Source of the DNA: Pseudorhodobacter antarcticus
GTDB lineage: Bacteria > Pseudomonadota > Alphaproteobacteria > Rhodobacterales > Rhodobacteraceae
Reading direction: 5' to 3'
Assembly (NCBI GenBank): GCA_945861995.1
Contig: CAMAWZ010000045.1
Coordinates: 1 to 11,510 of the forward strand
Length of the DNA: 11,510 nt
A program made the translations under genes and the position numbers. The notes beneath the pieces were generated by a model. The model saw only the letters and a list, made by a program, of their open reading frames with translations, was not told where the DNA came from and ran no database searches. This document shows positions 1-6,169 of this stretch, one piece after another (the stretch's first letter is position 1; each line of letters opens with the position of its first letter).

Positions 1-14
1 AAGTTTAAGGGTTT

Positions 15-1244
15 CTAACCCAGCGTTCGCACCTGCGGGCGGCGATACTTTTCGGCGGGCGCGATAATCAACTCCGTCAGCGCCCAGACCAGCGCATCCA
101 CGCGGTCAGGGCTGCCGCGCCCGCTAAAGCCCTGCGCTGTCATCAAAAAAATTTGTTCTTCCAGGTGGGACAGCCCGCGCAGATGGGCCACGCGGCCCTG
201 TTCATACCGCGCCGCCACAGGTTCGGCCCGCGCGCCTTTGCTGGCTCGGGCGTGCACCGCGCGAAAGGGAACCAGCGCGTCAATCTGGCGAATAACCGCT
301 TCCACCAGATTGCCGCCTTGGTTGACCTCGGCCACCAACCGATCCGCCCCGTGCCGCGCAAAGGCGTCCAGCGCCGCGCGCGCCCATGCTTCTGGGGACG
401 CGCCCTGCACGCTTGCATCTTCCAATACCACCGCGCGCCAGTTTTGCGGTGGCCCGTCCGTGATGGCCCCCACCACGACAATGCCGCAGGTATCAGACGA
501 TTTATGCGCCGATACAGGCGGATCAACCGCCACCACAATCCGCGATAGGGCTGGCGCGGCATCAATCCGCCCAGCCTCAATCGCGCCCGCCTTCCACAGC
601 GCGCCTTCGACGCCGTCAATCAGCAGACCTTCCAACTCCTGCCGCCCCAACTGCGTGCCCGCATAGCGGCTGTGCACCTCGGCCAGAAAACTTGCCGCCA
701 AATTGGCGCGGTTGGCGGTGGTGGGGGCATGGGTGACAACCGTGCTGTCATTGGCCAAGATTGCCTTCAGAACGGGCACGTTTTGCGGCGTGGTTGTCAC
801 CACTTGGCGCGGGTTATCGCCCAGTCGCAGCGCAAACTGCAACTGATCCCACGCGCCTTCGCTTTTCTTCCATTTGGCGAGTTCGTCCACCCATGCCGCA
901 TCAAATTGCGGGCCGCGCAGACTGTCAGGCTCGTGCGCCGAGTAAACTTGCGCCACCGCGCCATTGGGCCAAACCAGCCGTTTGCGCGTGGCCTGCCATT
1001 CGGGGCGCCGATCTGGGGGGCTGCAGGCCAAAATGCCGCTGTCGCCAAAGACCATCACCTCGCGCACTTGATCGATGGTCTCGCCCACCAGGGCCACACG
1101 GCGCGCCGCGCCTGCGTCCAGCGGCCCTGCGCCCTCGACCATGCTGCGCACCCATTCGGCCCCCGCGCGGGTTTTGCCCGCCCCGCGCCCGCCCATGATG
1201 ACCCATGTTTTCCAGTTGCCCGCAGGCGGGGTTTGATGCGGCAT
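15..1244 (-). CDS. GTA large terminase TerL (gp2), main ORF downstream of an in-frame amber codon
   Basis: This is the DNA-packaging motor of a Rhodobacter-type gene transfer agent: an ATPase plus nuclease that pumps host DNA into capsids. Visible in the 409 residues: an adenine-binding type PHQ near the N-terminus (Q4), Walker A GGRGAGKT at 18-25, Walker B FDAAWVDE at 114-121, a TTTP coupling motif at 150-153, and a C-terminal nuclease domain with acidic residues D241 (AVDPP), E306 (AEVNQGG) and D383 (DRVDALVWAL). The C-terminus matches the usual family end. The same frame continues upstream of the first ATG as LSLPYLFEFWA, which resembles the conserved family N-terminus, and is then cut by TAG at 1278-1280. 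The ATG at 1242-1244 has no convincing Shine-Dalgarno sequence; only GGG lies close by. The gene may therefore be translated from a weak internal start coupled to gp1, rescued by readthrough, or be a recent pseudogene. Family assignment is very sure; functional status is open. Confidence 0.93.
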   Translation of the reverse strand: MPHQTPPAGNWKTWVIMGGRGAGKTRAGAEWVRSMVEGAGPLDAGAARRVALVGETIDQVREVMVFGDSGILACSPPDRRPEWQATRKRLVWPNGAVAQVYSAHEPDSLRGPQFDAAWVDELAKWKKSEGAWDQLQFALRLGDNPRQVVTTTPQNVPVLKAILANDSTVVTHAPTTANRANLAASFLAEVHSRYAGTQLGRQELEGLLIDGVEGALWKAGAIEAGRIDAAPALSRIVVAVDPPVSAHKSSDTCGIVVVGAITDGPPQNWRAVVLEDASVQGASPEAWARAALDAFARHGADRLVAEVNQGGNLVEAVIRQIDALVPFRAVHARASKGARAEPVAARYEQGRVAHLRGLSHLEEQIFLMTAQGFSGRGSPDRVDALVWALTELIIAPAEKYRRPQVRTLG

Positions 1245-1397
1245 CGCCCAAAACTCGAACAGATAGGGCAGTGATAACTATGCATTATCACTCAGACTGC
1301 CCAGAAACTCCTCCGTCACCTCTGGCGGCGCGCAAGCGAGCCAATCTGCCCCCAATTTCAGATCGGGCTGCGTCAAGGTCGTATCCAACAGTGCCAT
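1245..1397 (-). pseudogene. N-terminal leader of TerL, separated from the main ORF by amber codon 1278-1280
   Basis: In the same frame as the large terminase, an ATG at 1395-1397 opens a stretch of 39 residues ending PPEVTEEFLGSLSDNA, then TAG at 1278-1280, then LSLPYLFEFWA running straight into the terminase ORF. From memory of Rhodobacterales GTA terminases, the N-terminus reads like APPEV..FL..LS.NAL.ALPYLFEFWALPHQ, so the stop replaces one residue without a gap or frameshift. This leader overlaps gp1 out of frame by about 110 bases, which is why it is easily missed. The exact native start is uncertain: no clear ribosome site precedes 1397, and TTG or GTG starts are possible. Calling the segment a fragment assumes the amber codon is not read through. 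Confidence 0.75.
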
Positions 1398-1635
1398 TGG
1401 CTGCTGCGAGGGATTTTTCAATTTTTTCAACATTTTTGCTCTCTTCCAAAGCCCAGCCAAAGGCTTGGCGCATGTCTTTAACCACTGTGCTTGTTGCCTT
1501 GGTTTCAGGGTCTTCATCCTGTTCCAAAGCATTGATCCGCATGGCCAATACCGTGGCTGACCTGCGAAACAGTATTTTGGTTTCGGCCACTAATTCGGCC
1601 GTATCTTCAGAAGTTGGAGGATCATAGGTGTTCAT
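1288..1635 (-). CDS. GTA small terminase-like protein (gp1)
   Basis: A 115-residue, mostly helical and highly charged protein at the head of the GTA cluster, immediately before and overlapping the large-terminase frame. The position, size and C-terminal pattern (DLDAARSEIGGRLARLRAARGDGG) fit gp1 of Rhodobacter-type GTAs, the gene shown in R. capsulatus to be a small terminase that assists packaging and contacts TerL. No classical DNA-binding helix-turn-helix is obvious; residues 40-75 could form a coiled coil, as in small-terminase cores. The start ATG at 1633-1635 is fixed by a TAA in the same frame close upstream. A purine-rich AGGAAAGG lies about 13 bases before it, rather far for a normal ribosome site. 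The assignment rests largely on context and on recalled family sequence. Confidence 0.8.
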   Translation of the reverse strand: MNTYDPPTSEDTAELVAETKILFRRSATVLAMRINALEQDEDPETKATSTVVKDMRQAFGWALEESKNVEKIEKSLAAANGTVGYDLDAARSEIGGRLARLRAARGDGGVSGQSE

Positions 1636-1680
1636 AGGTTAATGTCTGCCTTTCCTGCCGTTCGCCCACCCGCGAAATGC

Positions 1681-1710
1681 AAAAACAGCGCAAGGGTTTC
1701 CCCAGCGCTG
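1681..1710 (-). terminator. Intrinsic terminator-like hairpin between mltG and the GTA genes
   Basis: On the minus strand CAGCGC (1710-1705) pairs with GCGCTG (1691-1686). Inside it, after small T/TT mismatches, GGG pairs with CCC around a GAAA (GNRA-type) tetraloop, and five Ts follow at 1685-1681. It lies 112 bases after the mltG stop and 45 bases before the gp1 start, so it could end the fabF-mltG transcript. If GTA transcription begins upstream of it, it would act as an attenuator in the GTA leader. Confidence 0.65.
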
Positions 1711-1737
1711 TTCAGGCATTTCTGCCAGCATGAAAGA

Positions 1738-1767
1738 AACATGCCACAGCCCCGTGCGGCAAGTCAA
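1738..1767 (-). promoter_or_regulatory. Possible sigma-70-like promoter upstream of the GTA cluster
   Basis: The minus strand carries TTGACT (1767-1762) and CATGTT (1743-1738) with an 18-base spacer, in the 187-bp gap between mltG and gp1. The -35 match is good (5 of 6) and the -10 weak (3 of 6). An AT-rich run TATATATAGATAA lies just upstream (about 1784-1772) and could help activator or polymerase binding. In R. capsulatus the GTA promoter depends on the activator GafA, whose site I cannot identify here. The candidate start would be upstream of the hairpin at 1681-1710. Confidence 0.35.
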
Positions 1768-1822
1768 GTTTTATCTATATATATCAGTGCCTTGCGTTCT
1801 TTGACTTAAAGTCTGCTTAACC

Positions 1823-2998
1823 TTACTGCGGCAACGCTTCTTCGGCTTGCTTGGCCTGTTCTGCCTCAAATTGCCGCCAAACTTCCACGTTTTTATTATG
1901 CTCTTTCAATGTCTTGGCAAAAGCATGACCGCCCGTGCCATCGGCCACAAAGAACAAGTATTCGGTGGTATCGGGGTTTAGCGCGGCCTCAATACTGAGC
2001 CGTCCCGGGTTGGCAATGGGGGTCGGCGGCATCCCGTCGATCACATAGGTATTATACGGCGTCTCGCGGGCCAACTCGCTGCGCCGCAGGCCGCGCCCCA
2101 AAACGCCCTGCCCGTTTGTGATGCCATAAATCACTGTCGGGTCTGTTTGCAGGCGCATTCCTTCGGCAATGCGGTTCAAAAACACCGATGCCACTTGGCG
2201 GCGCTCGTCAGCAATGCCTGTTTCCTTTTCCACAATCGAGGCCATAATCAGCGCGTCTTGCGGCGTATCATAGGGCAGACCTTCGGCGCGGCCCTCCCAA
2301 AGTTCGGCCAAAGTTTTTGCCTGCCGCGCCGTCATATCGGCCAAAATATCGCCCCGCACCGCCCCTTCGACAATTTCATAGCTGTCAGGCGAAAGGCTGC
2401 CTTCTGGCGGCACTTCGGCAATATCCCCCGTCAAAAATTCCGCCGCTTTCAGCGATTCCACCACTTGCCAACTGGTCACCCCTTCGGCCAGCGTGATGCG
2501 CAGGCGCAGATCAACCTTCCACGCCTCATCATCCAAAATCGCGGGGCGCGGATCGACCGCTGGGTCGTATTTGGCAACCTCGACATAATCATTCGTCTTG
2601 GGATCCAACTCGCGCAGAATAATGTCCGCATGGTTAACCCCTATGCGGTAATTCATCTCGCGCCCGCAGGTCGATTGCCCACCTGCCGTTAGCGCATCCA
2701 CCGCATCCGACATCGACACGCCCGCAGCCAGCAAATAGCTGCCAAATTTCAGATCATCGGCCTTTTCGGCATAAGATGCACCAATGCGAAAAATCCGTTC
2801 GTTCGAAATGGCCCCGCGCGCGGACAATTCTTCCGCAACGGCGGTAAGGTTCGCGCCCTTTTTCACCTCAAAGCATATGGGCTGCGTCAGTGGCCCTGCC
2901 CCCGTATATTGTCCCTGCGCCCAGCCCAAAAACCCAGCAAAGCCGAACAAAATCACAATCAGCAGCGTCAGCGCGCCAGATGCAATTGCCTTTGCCAT
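1823..2998 (-). CDS. mltG: Endolytic murein transglycosylase MltG (YceG-like)
   Basis: An inner-membrane enzyme that cleaves nascent glycan strands of peptidoglycan endolytically and is thought to set strand length at the growing wall. The 391 residues show a short N-terminus, one membrane segment at about 7-27, a LysM-like module around 43-75 (FEVKKGANLTAVAEEL...), and the C-terminal YceG catalytic domain. That domain contains SIVEKET with the likely catalytic Glu at 257, LNRI, LQTDPTVIYG, YNTY and GMPPTPIANPG, all standard family signatures. Length is normal (E. coli MltG is 340; alphaproteobacterial forms are longer). The start codon overlaps the fabF stop by one base (TAATG), so translation is probably coupled to fabF in one transcript. 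Older annotations call this family aminodeoxychorismate lyase; the motifs do not support that function. Confidence 0.96.
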   Translation of the reverse strand: MAKAIASGALTLLIVILFGFAGFLGWAQGQYTGAGPLTQPICFEVKKGANLTAVAEELSARGAISNERIFRIGASYAEKADDLKFGSYLLAAGVSMSDAVDALTAGGQSTCGREMNYRIGVNHADIILRELDPKTNDYVEVAKYDPAVDPRPAILDDEAWKVDLRLRITLAEGVTSWQVVESLKAAEFLTGDIAEVPPEGSLSPDSYEIVEGAVRGDILADMTARQAKTLAELWEGRAEGLPYDTPQDALIMASIVEKETGIADERRQVASVFLNRIAEGMRLQTDPTVIYGITNGQGVLGRGLRRSELARETPYNTYVIDGMPPTPIANPGRLSIEAALNPDTTEYLFFVADGTGGHAFAKTLKEHNKNVEVWRQFEAEQAKQAEEALPQ

Positions 2999-4257
2999 TA
3001 TATGACGCGGCCCATCACAAGGCTGGCGTTGGTGCCGCCAAAGCCAAAACTATTCGACAGCGCCACATCAATCTTGCGCTTTACCGCCTTGTTCGCCGCC
3101 AAATCCAGTTTTGGCGCGACCGCAGGGTTATCCAGGTTGATCGTCGGCGGCGCGATTTGATCGCGAATCGCCAGCACGCAGAAAATCGCCTCAACCGCGC
3201 CCGCAGCCCCCAACAAATGCCCAATGCTGGATTTGGTCGATGACATCGTCGCCTGTGCCGCCGCATCCCCCAGCAAACGCTCCACCGCGCCCAGTTCAAT
3301 GGTATCGGCCATAGTCGATGTGCCATGCGCGTTAATATAATCAACAGCGCTTGGGGCAAGACCTGCCCGTTTCAGCGCCATTTCCATGCTGCGGTACCCG
3401 CCTTCGCCATCTTCGGACGGGGCGGTAATGTGATGCGCGTCGCCAGACAGGCCATAGCCCAAAACCTCGGCGTAAATCTTGGCGCCGCGCGCAACTGCGT
3501 GTTCGTATTCTTCCAGCACAACCACGCCCGCGCCTTCGCCCATCACAAACCCATCGCGGTCGGCGTCATAGGGGCGCGATGCTTTGGTCGGGTCATCCTC
3601 GCGCTTGGTCGACAGGGCCTTACAGGCGTTAAAGCCCGCAATGCCAATTTCCGAAATCGGGCTTTCTGCGCCGCCTGCAACCATCACATCGGCGTCACCC
3701 CATTGGATCAGCCGCGCGGCATCACCAATCGCGTGCGCGCCGGTGGAACAGGCCGTGACAACAGCATGATTTGGCCCCTTAAAGCCAAAGCGAATAGACA
3801 CCTGCCCCGAAATCAGGTTGATCAGCGCACCCGGAATAAAGAAGGGCGACACGCGCTTGGCCCCTTTTTCCTTAATCAAAATCGCCGTTTCGGCAATCGA
3901 AGACAGCCCGCCAATGCCCGATCCAATCATCACCCCCGTGCGGCACTGATCTTCAAAGGTTGCAGGCGCCCACCCCGAATCTTGCACCGCTTGAACCGCC
4001 GCAGCCATGCCATACAGGATGAAATCATCCACCTTGCGGCGGTCTTTGGGCTCCATCCAATCGTCGGGGTTAAAGGTGCCATCCGTGCCATCGCCGTAGG
4101 GAATCTCGCAGGCATATTGGGTGATCACGCCCGATGTATCAAACCGCGTGATCTTGCCCGCACCTGATTGGCCCGCCAGCAGGCGCGTCCACGTTTCCTC
4201 AACCCCGCAAGCAAGCGGCGTCACCATTCCCAAACCCGTGACAACAACGCGGCGCAT
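2998..4257 (-). CDS. fabF: 3-oxoacyl-ACP synthase II (KAS II)
   Basis: Elongating condensing enzyme of type II fatty acid synthesis: joins malonyl-ACP to an acyl-ACP with release of CO2, in the cytoplasm. The 419 residues show the thiolase fold with nucleophile Cys170 in TACSTG, His311 in NAHGTSTMADT, Lys342 and His347 in STKSSIGHLLGAAGA, and the C-terminal GFGGTN loop. These correspond to C163, H303, K335 and H340 of E. coli FabF. An upstream in-frame ATG at 4287 would add ten residues. I chose ATG 4255-4257 because AGGAG (4269-4265) sits 7 bases before it and the protein then begins MRRVVVTGLG, as in the family. It lies head of fabF-mltG and would normally follow acpP, but a divergent efflux operon separates the two here. 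Confidence 0.97.
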   Translation of the reverse strand: MRRVVVTGLGMVTPLACGVEETWTRLLAGQSGAGKITRFDTSGVITQYACEIPYGDGTDGTFNPDDWMEPKDRRKVDDFILYGMAAAVQAVQDSGWAPATFEDQCRTGVMIGSGIGGLSSIAETAILIKEKGAKRVSPFFIPGALINLISGQVSIRFGFKGPNHAVVTACSTGAHAIGDAARLIQWGDADVMVAGGAESPISEIGIAGFNACKALSTKREDDPTKASRPYDADRDGFVMGEGAGVVVLEEYEHAVARGAKIYAEVLGYGLSGDAHHITAPSEDGEGGYRSMEMALKRAGLAPSAVDYINAHGTSTMADTIELGAVERLLGDAAAQATMSSTKSSIGHLLGAAGAVEAIFCVLAIRDQIAPPTINLDNPAVAPKLDLAANKAVKRKIDVALSNSFGFGGTNASLVMGRVI

Positions 4258-4264
4258 GGCAAAT

Positions 4265-4269
4265 CTCCT
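4265..4269 (-). promoter_or_regulatory. Ribosome binding site that fixes the fabF start
   Basis: AGGAG on the minus strand, 7 bases before ATG 4255-4257. It lies within the coding region that the longer start at 4287 would imply, which favours the shorter FabF. Confidence 0.8.
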
Positions 4270-4280
4270 GTGTTCATTCT

Positions 4281-4301
4281 GCGCCAAGGGGCGCGCTTTT
4301 T
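4281..4301 (+). terminator. Hairpin with T-run in the fabF leader / upstream of tetR
   Basis: GCGCC (4281-4285), loop AAGG, GGCGC (4290-4294), then GC and five Ts at 4297-4301 on the plus strand. Read rightward it resembles a small intrinsic terminator that could stop plus-strand transcription coming out of the fabF region before the tetR operon. Read leftward it is a stem-loop in the fabF 5' leader just ahead of the ribosome site. The stem is only five pairs, so the terminator role is tentative. Confidence 0.35.
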
Positions 4302-4304
4302 GCC

Positions 4305-4333
4305 GTGATACACCGCCGCTTTGCCCCGCGCAA
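4305..4333 (-). promoter_or_regulatory. Possible fabF promoter
   Basis: The minus strand has TTGCGC (4333-4328) and TATCAC (4310-4305) with a 17-base spacer, about 50 bases before the fabF start. Both boxes are partial matches. Because acpP ends in a strong terminator and an opposite-strand operon intervenes, fabF needs a promoter of its own in 4258-4517; this is the best candidate I see. Confidence 0.35.
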
Positions 4334-4440
4334 CCAAACCCCGCAGGCAGTGGCAGCGGCCCGCCGCCCAGAAATTGCGCGCGGCGGTGCTAAATTTTGG
4401 TGGCACACTGAGATTACGGGCACAAATCTGCCGCTATGGC

Positions 4441-4468
4441 TTGACCTTTTGCGCGCGCTCGCTATGTG
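4441..4468 (+). promoter_or_regulatory. Possible promoter of the tetR-efflux operon
   Basis: TTGACC (4441-4446) followed after 16 bases by TATGTG (4463-4468). The -35 is a good match, the -10 a poor one (3 of 6). The -10 runs into the palindrome at 4467-4484, the layout expected of a promoter repressed by a TetR dimer bound at its start site. Confidence 0.45.
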
Positions 4469-4484
4469 AATGAATATTCATTCA
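4467..4484. promoter_or_regulatory. Perfect 18-bp palindrome, likely TetR operator
   Basis: TGAATGAATATTCATTCA is its own exact reverse complement with no spacer. It lies 33 bases before the chosen tetR start and overlaps the probable -10 region, so binding by the encoded regulator would block the operon. The inner repeat TGAAT/ATTCA is also duplicated within each arm (TGAATGAAT), which could allow two staggered dimers. Auto-regulation is inferred from position and symmetry only. Confidence 0.75.
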
Positions 4485-4517
4485 TGCCACATCTTGGCAC
4501 GCCTTACATTGGATTAC

Positions 4518-5144
4518 ATGCAGCTTCGCCTCGATCATCCGCCTGCCGCCACCGCCGCGCCCAAATCCGCCGAGATTTTACGCGCCGTTAAAGCGGCCTT
4601 TGTCGAAAAGGGCTTTGACGGGGCATCCATGCAGGATTTGGCCCGCGCGGCGGGAATGTCTGTGGGTAATTTCTATCGCTATTTCCCATCCAAAGATGCG
4701 ATTGTCGCCCAGATGATCGCGCTGGATATGGCCGAGATTGAGGCCGAATTTGCCCGCGTTTTATCCTCGGCCAGCCCGATGGCCACGCTGCGCTCGCTGA
4801 TTGCGCACCGCGTCAATGATGCGTCCGATCCGCAAGAAGGCCCGCTTTGGGCCGAAATCGCAGCCGCCGCGCTGCGCAAACCCGACATTGCCGCCAGCGC
4901 CTGCGCCATGGAAAACACCGTCAGCGGTTATCTGGCCCAAGTGTTCGCTGCCGAAACAGGCCTACCCTTGGCCGAAGCATTGCGCCGATTCGCCACCGAA
5001 TCTGCGTTTATCATCCTGCTGATCCGCTCGGCTGCGATGATCGCCCCGAAAAACACCGACCAATCCAGTCATCTAAACATCCTTATCCTGCGTACAATTA
5101 TCCAAGTGCTGGACGAAATCGCCAGCGCAGGTTTGAAAGGCTAA
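4518..5144 (+). CDS. TetR/AcrR-family transcriptional regulator of the efflux operon
   Basis: A dimeric repressor whose ligand-binding C-terminal domain usually senses a pump substrate or metabolite. With the start used here it has 208 residues. The N-terminal TetR DNA-binding domain is clear: AEILRAVKAAFVEKGFDGASMQDLARAAGMSVGNFYRYFPSKDAIV, with the helix-turn-helix at about 34-58. The remaining all-helical part is not assignable to a ligand class. An ATG at 4470 would add 16 residues but lies inside the operator palindrome, and its transcript would have to begin upstream of the predicted start site; ATG 4518 is preferred, though its ribosome site (GGA, 4 bases away) is weak. It is followed after 2 bases by the adaptor gene, so regulator and pump are co-transcribed and probably auto-repressed. 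Confidence 0.9.
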   Translation: MQLRLDHPPAATAAPKSAEILRAVKAAFVEKGFDGASMQDLARAAGMSVGNFYRYFPSKDAIVAQMIALDMAEIEAEFARVLSSASPMATLRSLIAHRVNDASDPQEGPLWAEIAAAALRKPDIAASACAMENTVSGYLAQVFAAETGLPLAEALRRFATESAFIILLIRSAAMIAPKNTDQSSHLNILILRTIIQVLDEIASAGLKG

Positions 5145-5146
5145 CT

Positions 5147-6160
5147 ATGCGTTCCATCTCTTTGTTCTTGGCGATGTCCACCGCCCTCCTTCCTGTGGCA
5201 CTTGCCCCTGCCTTTGCGCAGGATGCAGCGGCCCCCGCTGCGGCCAGCAGCCTGCCCGCAATAACAGTGTCCAGCGCCGAAAAGCGTCTGCTGCGCGATA
5301 TTGTGATCGTGTCAGGTCTGGTCGGCGCGCAAGAAGAGGTGCAGATCAACCCTATGGTGCAGGGCCAGCAAGTGGCCGAAATGCTGGTAGATGTTGGCGA
5401 TATGGTCAGCGCAGGGCAAGTTATGGCGCGGCTGTCATCCTCCGCTTTGTCGCTGCAAAACGCGCAGCTTTTGGCCGCGATTGAGGCTGCCAAAGCCGCA
5501 GGCGATAGCGCCGCGCAAACCACTTTAGAGGCGGAGCTGGCGAAAGTTTCAGCAGACTTGACCCGCGCCGATCTGACCATTCGGCGCACTGAAATTGTGG
5601 CCCCCGTCGCGGGCGAGATTTCAGCCCGCAACGCCGAACTTGGCGCGCTGGCAGGGGCCTCAAACGAGCCCATGTTCACCATCATCCGCGATGGCGCGCT
5701 GGAATTGCAGGCCGATGTGTCGGAAAGTGATCTTTTGCGCCTGCAAAAAGGGCAGAAAGTCGCGCTGAAATTGGTTGGCGCTGACAGCGCCTTATCTGGC
5801 ACAGTGCGCCTTGTGGAACCCACCATCAACGCGCAAACCCGCCTTGGACGCGTGCGCATTGCCTTTGATGACAGCAGTTTGGTACGCGTGGGTATGTTTG
5901 TAGAAGCCGCAATTTCTGTGGCCGAGCGTGACACCATCGCCGTGCCCGTCACCGCCGTGGGCCGCTATGAAGGCAAGCCCACTGTGATGGCCATTGTGAA
6001 CGGCACCGCCGAGCGCCGCGACGTGCAAACAGGCATTCGCGAAGGCGGTTGGATCGAAATTTCATCTGGCCTGACCGAGGGCGAAACGATTGTCACCAAA
6101 GCAGGCGCATTCGTGCGCAACGGCGATAAAATCAACCCTGTTCCTGAAACAGCCAACTAG
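5147..6160 (+). CDS. RND efflux periplasmic adaptor (membrane fusion protein)
   Basis: This protein links an RND pump to an outer-membrane channel across the periplasm. Of 337 residues, the first 24 form a Sec signal peptide (LFLAMSTALLPVALAPAFA, cleavage before QDAA) without a lipobox cysteine, so it is probably soluble or membrane-associated rather than a lipoprotein. Then come the first lipoyl half (INPMVQGQQVAEMLVDVGDMVSAGQ), a short alpha-helical hairpin rich in A, E, K and L (about 100-143), the second lipoyl half (VAPVAGEISARNAELGALAG), a beta-barrel, and a membrane-proximal domain. The hairpin is shorter than in AcrA, as in the smaller HlyD-D23 type adaptors. An open frame extends upstream to 4847 but overlaps tetR; ATG 5147 has AAAGG 6 bases ahead and starts the signal peptide exactly. 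Confidence 0.94.
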   Translation: MRSISLFLAMSTALLPVALAPAFAQDAAAPAAASSLPAITVSSAEKRLLRDIVIVSGLVGAQEEVQINPMVQGQQVAEMLVDVGDMVSAGQVMARLSSSALSLQNAQLLAAIEAAKAAGDSAAQTTLEAELAKVSADLTRADLTIRRTEIVAPVAGEISARNAELGALAGASNEPMFTIIRDGALELQADVSESDLLRLQKGQKVALKLVGADSALSGTVRLVEPTINAQTRLGRVRIAFDDSSLVRVGMFVEAAISVAERDTIAVPVTAVGRYEGKPTVMAIVNGTAERRDVQTGIREGGWIEISSGLTEGETIVTKAGAFVRNGDKINPVPETAN

Positions 6161-6169
6161 GGGTTTGCT

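Noticed and set aside
672..1274. 200-codon plus-strand open frame opposite the large terminase
   Set aside because: Overlaps the Walker and coupling motifs of TerL on the other strand; H/R/G-rich shadow translation.
1398..1532. Further N-terminal extension of the TerL leader to the ATG at 1532
   Set aside because: This part lies fully under gp1 and its Lys/Trp/Gln-rich translation (KTLKPRQQAQWLK) does not resemble terminase N-termini; only the part from about 1397 down looks genuine.
1..1635. Ordinary integrated prophage
   Set aside because: The terminase pair matches the Rhodobacterales GTA head cluster by sequence and order, and no integrase, repressor or attachment repeat is visible next to it; the genes left of the window would settle this.
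1771..1784. AT-rich TATATATA run as an origin or prophage attachment site
   Set aside because: It is short and alone, with no repeats, integrase gene or tRNA nearby; a promoter-region feature is the simpler reading.
3325..4167. 280-codon plus-strand open frame opposite fabF
   Set aside because: Antisense to the conserved fabF catalytic regions, with low-complexity N/R/H-rich translation, no ribosome site and no domain.
4847..5146. N-terminal extension of the adaptor by 100 codons
   Set aside because: It would overlap the tetR C-terminal half in another frame and push the signal peptide inside the protein; ATG 5147 with AAAGG upstream is clearly better.
5098..5952. 284-codon minus-strand open frame opposite the adaptor gene
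   Set aside because: Ser/Thr/Ala-rich translation produced by reading the adaptor codons in reverse; no motif and no supporting context.
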